Origin: Kiritimatiellia bacterium
GTDB lineage: Bacteria > Verrucomicrobiota > Kiritimatiellia > RFP12 > UBA1067
Reading direction: 5' to 3'
Length of the DNA stretch: 10,029 nt
Assembly: GCA_017385345.1 (NCBI GenBank)
Contig: JAFNRY010000012.1
Coordinates: forward strand, 1 to 10,029
This document shows positions 6,678 to 10,029 of this stretch, one piece after another (within the stretch, counting starts at the first letter, position 1; every line of letters starts with the position of its first letter). The notes beneath the pieces were generated by a model. It made no database searches, had not been told where the DNA came from, and saw only the letters and a list, made by a program, of their open reading frames with translations. Made by a program: the position numbers and the translations under genes.

Positions 6678-7627
6678 GACACCCTCCCAATGCGCACGGC
6701 TTCGCCGATAGGGGCGTTGCCGATCACTTTCGGCGCGAGAACCGCGATCCATTCGTCCACCAGTCCCGCCGCCGCCATGGAAGATGCGAGTTTCAAGCCG
6801 CCCTCGCACAAGACGTGCATCGCCCCTGCCGCGCCGAGGGCGCGCAGCGCCTGCAAGGGATCGCGAAAGACGAGAGTTTTGTTTTTTTCGCCGTCGGTGA
6901 AGATTCTGGCGTCGCGCGGCAGGCGCCCGCTGCGCGAGACCACCACTCTCGAAAGGCGGGGGTTCGGCTTTGCATGCGAAAGAAGCGAAGGGTCGTCGCG
7001 GCGCACGGTATCGGCGCCGACCATGACGGCATCGACGGTTTCGCGCAGGGCGCCGGTCGCGCGGCGGGCCTTTTCGCTCGACACCCATTTGGCGTCGCCG
7101 TTTACGTCGCAGATTCTCCCGTCGAGCGACATTGCGATCTTGACGGTGACGTACGGCAGCCCCGTCGTGGCGAGTTTGGCGAAGTGGCGCACGAGATCCT
7201 GCGCGGCGAGACGTATGCCGCGGCAGCCTTCGCCGGCGTAGAGACGGCAGTCGACGCCGCGGCGGGCGAGCGTCCGGCGGGCGCGCCCCCGGTTGGCCGG
7301 ATTGGGATCCATGGTGGCGTAAACGACCTTCCCTATCCCGGCGGCGGAAATCGCGTCGGTGCACGCGCCGACGCGGCCGGCGCGCGAACAAGGTTCGAGC
7401 GAAACATAGAGGACGCTATCCCCGAAATCCCGGAATCCCCTGCGTCGCGCGTTCTTTATGGCGGCGACTTCTGCGTGGTCGCCGCCGGCGCGCTTGTGCC
7501 ACCCCTCTCCGACGATCTCCCCGCGCCAGACCAGCACGGCCCCTACCGGGGGGTTCGGCGACGTCCCGCCTACGCCGCGACGCGCGAGTTCGATGGCGCG
7601 CATGAGGTATCCGCAGGCCGCGTTCAT
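6659..7627 (-). CDS. ribD: Bifunctional riboflavin deaminase/reductase RibD
   Basis: RibD deaminates the pyrimidine ring of the GTP cyclohydrolase II product and then reduces its ribosyl side chain with NADPH. The N-terminal deaminase (about 1-150) has TSPNPPVGAVLV, the zinc and catalytic motif HAE (H51, E53), and zinc cysteines C80 and C89 in PCSRAGRVGAC. The family norm there is PCSHxGxTPPC, so the His and the TPP are replaced. The reductase (about 157-322) starts VKIAMSLDGRI and keeps VGADTVRRDDPSL and CEGGLKL. At 322 residues it is shorter than the usual 360 or so; most of the shortfall appears to be after residue 300, where the last strand segment is missing or compressed. ATG 7627 overlaps the nusB stop as ATGA, so it is translationally coupled. 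Both activities are likely retained, but the substitutions lower certainty for each. Confidence 0.93.
   Translation of the reverse strand: MNAACGYLMRAIELARRGVGGTSPNPPVGAVLVWRGEIVGEGWHKRAGGDHAEVAAIKNARRRGFRDFGDSVLYVSLEPCSRAGRVGACTDAISAAGIGKVVYATMDPNPANRGRARRTLARRGVDCRLYAGEGCRGIRLAAQDLVRHFAKLATTGLPYVTVKIAMSLDGRICDVNGDAKWVSSEKARRATGALRETVDAVMVGADTVRRDDPSLLSHAKPNPRLSRVVVSRSGRLPRDARIFTDGEKNKTLVFRDPLQALRALGAAGAMHVLCEGGLKLASSMAAAGLVDEWIAVLAPKVIGNAPIGEAVRIGRVSCLQDW
6683..6687 (-). promoter_or_regulatory. Shine-Dalgarno sequence selecting the ribE GTG start
   Basis: GGAGG on the minus strand inside the ribD 3' end, five bases before GTG 6677. It supports starting ribE at the GTG and not in the long open frame upstream. 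Confidence 0.8.
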
Positions 7628-8067
7628 CGCGTCGCCGGCAGCAGCTTGGCGTATTTATCCAGCACGCCGTTTACAATGGTGCGCGACTTCGGGGAGGAAA
7701 ACCAGTTCACGAGGTCGATGGCTTCGTTGATGGCCACCGCCTTCGGTACGCCGGAATGGGCGAGCTCCCATACGCCCATGCGCAGCACCGCGCGCTCGAC
7801 CGTCCCGAGCCTCGAGAGATCCCAGTTGGCAAGCAGCGAAGAGAGCGTCTCGTCGATTTCCTCCCTGCGCTCCATGACGCCGAGAAAGCGCTCTTCCGCA
7901 AAGTCGCGCAATTTGCCTTTGATGCCTTCGCCGCCGTTTTCTTCGATGGATCCAACGAGCTCCCAGAAAGAATCCATCGACGATTTTAAATCCTGCGAGG
8001 GGTTCAAATCCGCCGCGACGAGCATTTGCACCGCCCACTCGCGGGCCTGTCTTCTTGTAGCCTTCAT
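7624..8067 (-). CDS. nusB: Transcription antitermination factor NusB
   Basis: NusB binds boxA RNA with NusE (ribosomal S10) and joins the antitermination complex on rRNA operons. The 147-residue, all-helical product has the usual size and landmarks: RRQAREWAVQML (5-16), the central NWDLSRLGTVERAVLRMGVWEL (81-102), and VAINEAIDLVNWFS then VNGVLDKYA (111-140). The ATG at 8067 has no good Shine-Dalgarno sequence. A TGATAGAAT box nine bases ahead suggests a short-leader or leaderless transcript, although read-through from queA is also possible. Close linkage of nusB to riboflavin genes is common in bacteria, though there it usually follows ribH; here it precedes ribD. Confidence 0.95.
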   Translation of the reverse strand: MKATRRQAREWAVQMLVAADLNPSQDLKSSMDSFWELVGSIEENGGEGIKGKLRDFAEERFLGVMERREEIDETLSSLLANWDLSRLGTVERAVLRMGVWELAHSGVPKAVAINEAIDLVNWFSSPKSRTIVNGVLDKYAKLLPATR

Positions 8068-8076
8068 CTTTTACAT

Positions 8077-8085
8077 ATTCTATCA
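8077..8085 (-). promoter_or_regulatory. Possible extended -10 promoter for nusB-ribD-ribE
   Basis: On the minus strand TGATAGAAT (8085-8077) is an extended -10 element (TG, A, then TAGAAT, five of six to consensus). It sits in the 32-base AT-rich gap between queA and nusB and ends nine bases before the nusB ATG, giving a predicted leader of zero to about three bases. No -35 box is seen. It closely resembles the box upstream of the tricorn-type protease gene. Confidence 0.45.
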
Positions 8086-8099
8086 AAACGGGACGGACG

Positions 8100-9200
8100 C
8101 TATACGATGAGCATGCAGTCGCCGTAGCTGAAAAACCGGTAGTTGAAGCGTACGGCCATGGCGTAGGCGCACATTATGCGCTGGCGGCCGGCCAGGGCGC
8201 TCACCATCATCAGGAGCGTGGATTGCGGCAGGTGGAAGTTCGTGAGCATGGCATCGCACGCCTTGAATTCGTAGGGCGGACGGATGAAGATGTCGCTCGC
8301 TCCGGACCCCGGGACGATGCGGCCGTCGGCGGTCGATGCGGCGACGGTCTCAAGCGTACGCACGGTAGTGGAGCCGGTGCAGAACACGCGGCCTCCGCGC
8401 GCTTTGCATTCGTTGACCGCGTCGGCGGTTTCCGGCGGAATGGAAAACGCCTCGAAGTCCATGTGGTGGTCTTCGATGTCTTCCGCCTTGACGGGCCGGA
8501 ACGTGCCGGGGCCGACGTGCAAAGTGACTGCGACGCGTTTCACACCTTTCTCTTCTATCGACGCGAGTATTTCCGGCGTGAAATGCAGCCCCGCCGTCGG
8601 GGCGGCGACGGAGCCCGTATTCCTGGCATAGACGGTCTGGTAGCGTTCGCGGTCGGCGAGTTCTTCGCTCTGCGTCCCTTCGCGCTTCACATACGGCGGG
8701 ACGGGCGTGCGGCCGAATTCGTCGAGCAGCGCGGCGAGCGGGCGGGCGCAGGAGAAGCGCACGCGCCACATGCCGGCGCCGGAGAGCGGCTTCAGCACGG
8801 CCGCCCTAAGTTCGCCGTGCGGCCCGAAGACGGCGATCTGCCCCTCGCGACACTTCCTGCCGGAGCCGACCATGCAGTTCCATTCGAGATGCTCGAGCGC
8901 GTCGTCTTCCATCCCGGGGATTTCCGAACCGTCGGCCGGCGCCGCCGCGACCATCAGCATTTCAACCGAGCCACGCGTATCCTCCCACGCGCCGAGCAGC
9001 CGCGCGGGAAACACTTTCGTATCGTTCACGACGAGCAGGTCGCGCGGCGTCATGTACTGCGCGATGTCGGCGATTCCCTTGTGCTCTATGAGGCCGGTGT
9101 CCCGGTGCAGCACCATCATCCTGTCTTCGCCGCGCTTTTCGCACGGATGCTGCGCGATGAGCCTTTCAGGCAGAGGATAGTTGAAAAGACTTGTCTTCAT
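8100..9200 (-). CDS. queA: S-adenosylmethionine:tRNA ribosyltransferase-isomerase QueA
   Basis: QueA transfers and isomerises the ribosyl group of S-adenosylmethionine onto 7-aminomethyl-7-deazaguanine in tRNA, making epoxyqueuosine at wobble position 34. The 366-residue product has the family's conserved blocks in order: LPERLIAQHP (10-19), DLLVVNDTKVFPARLLG (54-70), RYQTVYARNTGSVAAPTAGLHFT (186-208), LHVGPGTFRPV (227-237), GSTTVRTLE (276-284), TNFHLPQSTLLMMVSALAG (320-338) and YRFFSYGDCMLI (354-365). One small difference is FIRPPYEF where FIxPGYxF is usual. It starts 22 bases after the hisF stop with only a weak G-run ahead, consistent with co-transcription. Other queuosine genes (tgt, queG/queH) are not in the window. 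Confidence 0.97.
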   Translation of the reverse strand: MKTSLFNYPLPERLIAQHPCEKRGEDRMMVLHRDTGLIEHKGIADIAQYMTPRDLLVVNDTKVFPARLLGAWEDTRGSVEMLMVAAAPADGSEIPGMEDDALEHLEWNCMVGSGRKCREGQIAVFGPHGELRAAVLKPLSGAGMWRVRFSCARPLAALLDEFGRTPVPPYVKREGTQSEELADRERYQTVYARNTGSVAAPTAGLHFTPEILASIEEKGVKRVAVTLHVGPGTFRPVKAEDIEDHHMDFEAFSIPPETADAVNECKARGGRVFCTGSTTVRTLETVAASTADGRIVPGSGASDIFIRPPYEFKACDAMLTNFHLPQSTLLMMVSALAGRQRIMCAYAMAVRFNYRFFSYGDCMLIV

Positions 9201-9222
9201 GTCGAATCACAGCCCCCCGGCC

Positions 9223-9993
9223 CTACCATGTCATCCTGACCGGCGTTCCGGCGGCGGCCAGTTCGTTCTTGATCTGCGCGATCGTCCACTCTCCCGAATG
9301 GATCATGCCGGCCACGATGGCGGCATCGGCGTGCGCGATGTCGAACGCGTCGGCGAAGTGGCGCGGCTTTCCGGCGCCGCCCGACGCTACGACGGGTATT
9401 CCGACGGCCGCGGCGATCTTTCCCGTCAGCTCGAGTTCGAATCCTTCGCGCGTCCCGTCGGCATCCACGGAATTGACGACGATCTCCCCCGCGCCAAGCC
9501 CTTCGGCGCGCTTCGCCCACTCCACCGCGTCGATGCCGGTGAACTCGCGGAATCCGCGCGTCGTGATTTCGTAGCCGCTCGGGCATCCCGCGCTTTTCAC
9601 CGGGTCCATGCCCAGAACGATGCACTGCGATCCGAACGCCCGCGCGCCATCGGCTATGATTTGCGGGTTCCTTACCGCAAGAGAGTTGACGGACACCTTT
9701 TCGGCCCCGGCAAGAATCGCCCGCTCCATGTCCGGAAGGGACGCGATTCCGCCCCCGACCGCGAACGGAATCCTGACGGCGCGCGCTACGGCGCCGACCA
9801 TGCCTATGTCGATCGGCCGGCGTTCTGCGGAGGCCGTGATGTCGTAGAAGACCAACTCGTCGGCTCCGCCGTCCGAATAGGAAACGGCCATTTCGACGGG
9901 GTCTCCGAGATCTATGTTGTTTTTGAACTTTACGCCTTTCGTGACGCGTCCGTTGCGCACGTCGAGGCAAGGTATTATGCGTTTCTTAAGCAT
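9223..9993 (-). CDS. hisF: Imidazole glycerol phosphate synthase cyclase subunit HisF
   Basis: HisF is the (beta/alpha)8-barrel subunit that uses ammonia from HisH to convert PRFAR to imidazole glycerol phosphate and AICAR, linking histidine and purine synthesis. The 256-residue product is full length. Catalytic acid/base residues D11 (RIIPCLDV) and D130 (VLGMDP) fall at exactly the standard positions. Phosphate-binding and barrel motifs GADELVFYDITAS (43-55), AVGGGI (78-83), SVDADGT and VVASGGAG are present. The beta-6 motif reads VNSVDADGT where many homologues have LTSMDxDGT, a variant I believe occurs in other HisF. The ATG at 9993 is preceded by a GGAGA ribosome site. The next 36 bases to the window edge show nothing further. 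hisH is not in view. Confidence 0.97.
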   Translation of the reverse strand: MLKKRIIPCLDVRNGRVTKGVKFKNNIDLGDPVEMAVSYSDGGADELVFYDITASAERRPIDIGMVGAVARAVRIPFAVGGGIASLPDMERAILAGAEKVSVNSLAVRNPQIIADGARAFGSQCIVLGMDPVKSAGCPSGYEITTRGFREFTGIDAVEWAKRAEGLGAGEIVVNSVDADGTREGFELELTGKIAAAVGIPVVASGGAGKPRHFADAFDIAHADAAIVAGMIHSGEWTIAQIKNELAAAGTPVRMTW

Positions 9994-10029
9994 GTCTCTC
10001 CATTCTCCGTCCGGTCGCGCCGTTCAATC

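Noticed and set aside
6882..6888. Seven-T run on the plus strand as a terminator for the protease-regulator-EEP transcript
   Set aside because: It lies about 880 bases beyond the EEP stop, within ribD, and has no stable hairpin just before it.
6678..7391. Long open frame joining a 238-residue N-terminal part to ribE
   Set aside because: It is Arg/Pro-rich shadow coding of ribD in another frame; the FTG start with GGAGG five bases upstream defines ribE.

Overview
No mobile element, CRISPR array, RNA gene or defence-type locus is visible, and I see no clear case for a new multi-gene system. The window is a GC-rich (well above half G+C by eye), tightly packed bacterial chromosome segment, mostly conserved housekeeping genes. 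The best leads are regulatory: a terminator written inside a coding sequence, and two probably leaderless extended -10 promoters. The organism cannot be named from this. A signal-peptide-bearing tricorn-type protease, a lipoprotein-like exported protein, an HU variant with a short N-terminal extension and RNA methyltransferase/queuosine genes fit a Gram-negative-type bacterium. A member of the Verrucomicrobiota/Kiritimatiellota/Lentisphaerota (PVC) group is my guess, at low confidence.

Left part (1-1105): rsmD (16S rRNA m2G966 methyltransferase) is on the plus strand and converges on a minus-strand HU-type nucleoid protein gene. The HU gene has a recognisable sigma70-like promoter, a good Shine-Dalgarno sequence, and a strong intrinsic terminator lying inside the 3' end of rsmD. 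The 180-base region 926-1105 separates HU from the divergent protease gene and holds both promoters.

Middle (1106-6004, plus strand): a probable three-gene unit. It comprises a large exported tricorn-core S41 serine protease (two propeller regions, PDZ, catalytic domains), an OmpR/PhoB-type response regulator overlapping it by 11 bases with no histidine kinase in the window, and a lipoprotein-like endonuclease/exonuclease/phosphatase (EEP) family protein 8 bases further on. The protease start is preceded by a perfect extended -10 box only 6 bases away, suggesting a leaderless mRNA.

Right part (6021-9993, minus strand): reading leftwards, hisF, queA, nusB, ribD and ribE form a compact operon-like block. 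The hisF-queA gap is 22 bases, queA-nusB 32 bases, nusB-ribD overlap as ATGA, and ribD-ribE overlap by 19 bases. A second TGATAnAAT extended -10 box lies just before nusB and may give nusB-ribD-ribE their own transcript. The block mixes histidine/purine-linked metabolism (HisF), tRNA queuosine synthesis (QueA), transcription antitermination (NusB) and riboflavin synthesis (RibD, RibE). ribBA, ribH and hisH are not in view. The two large gene blocks converge with only 16 bases between stop codons.
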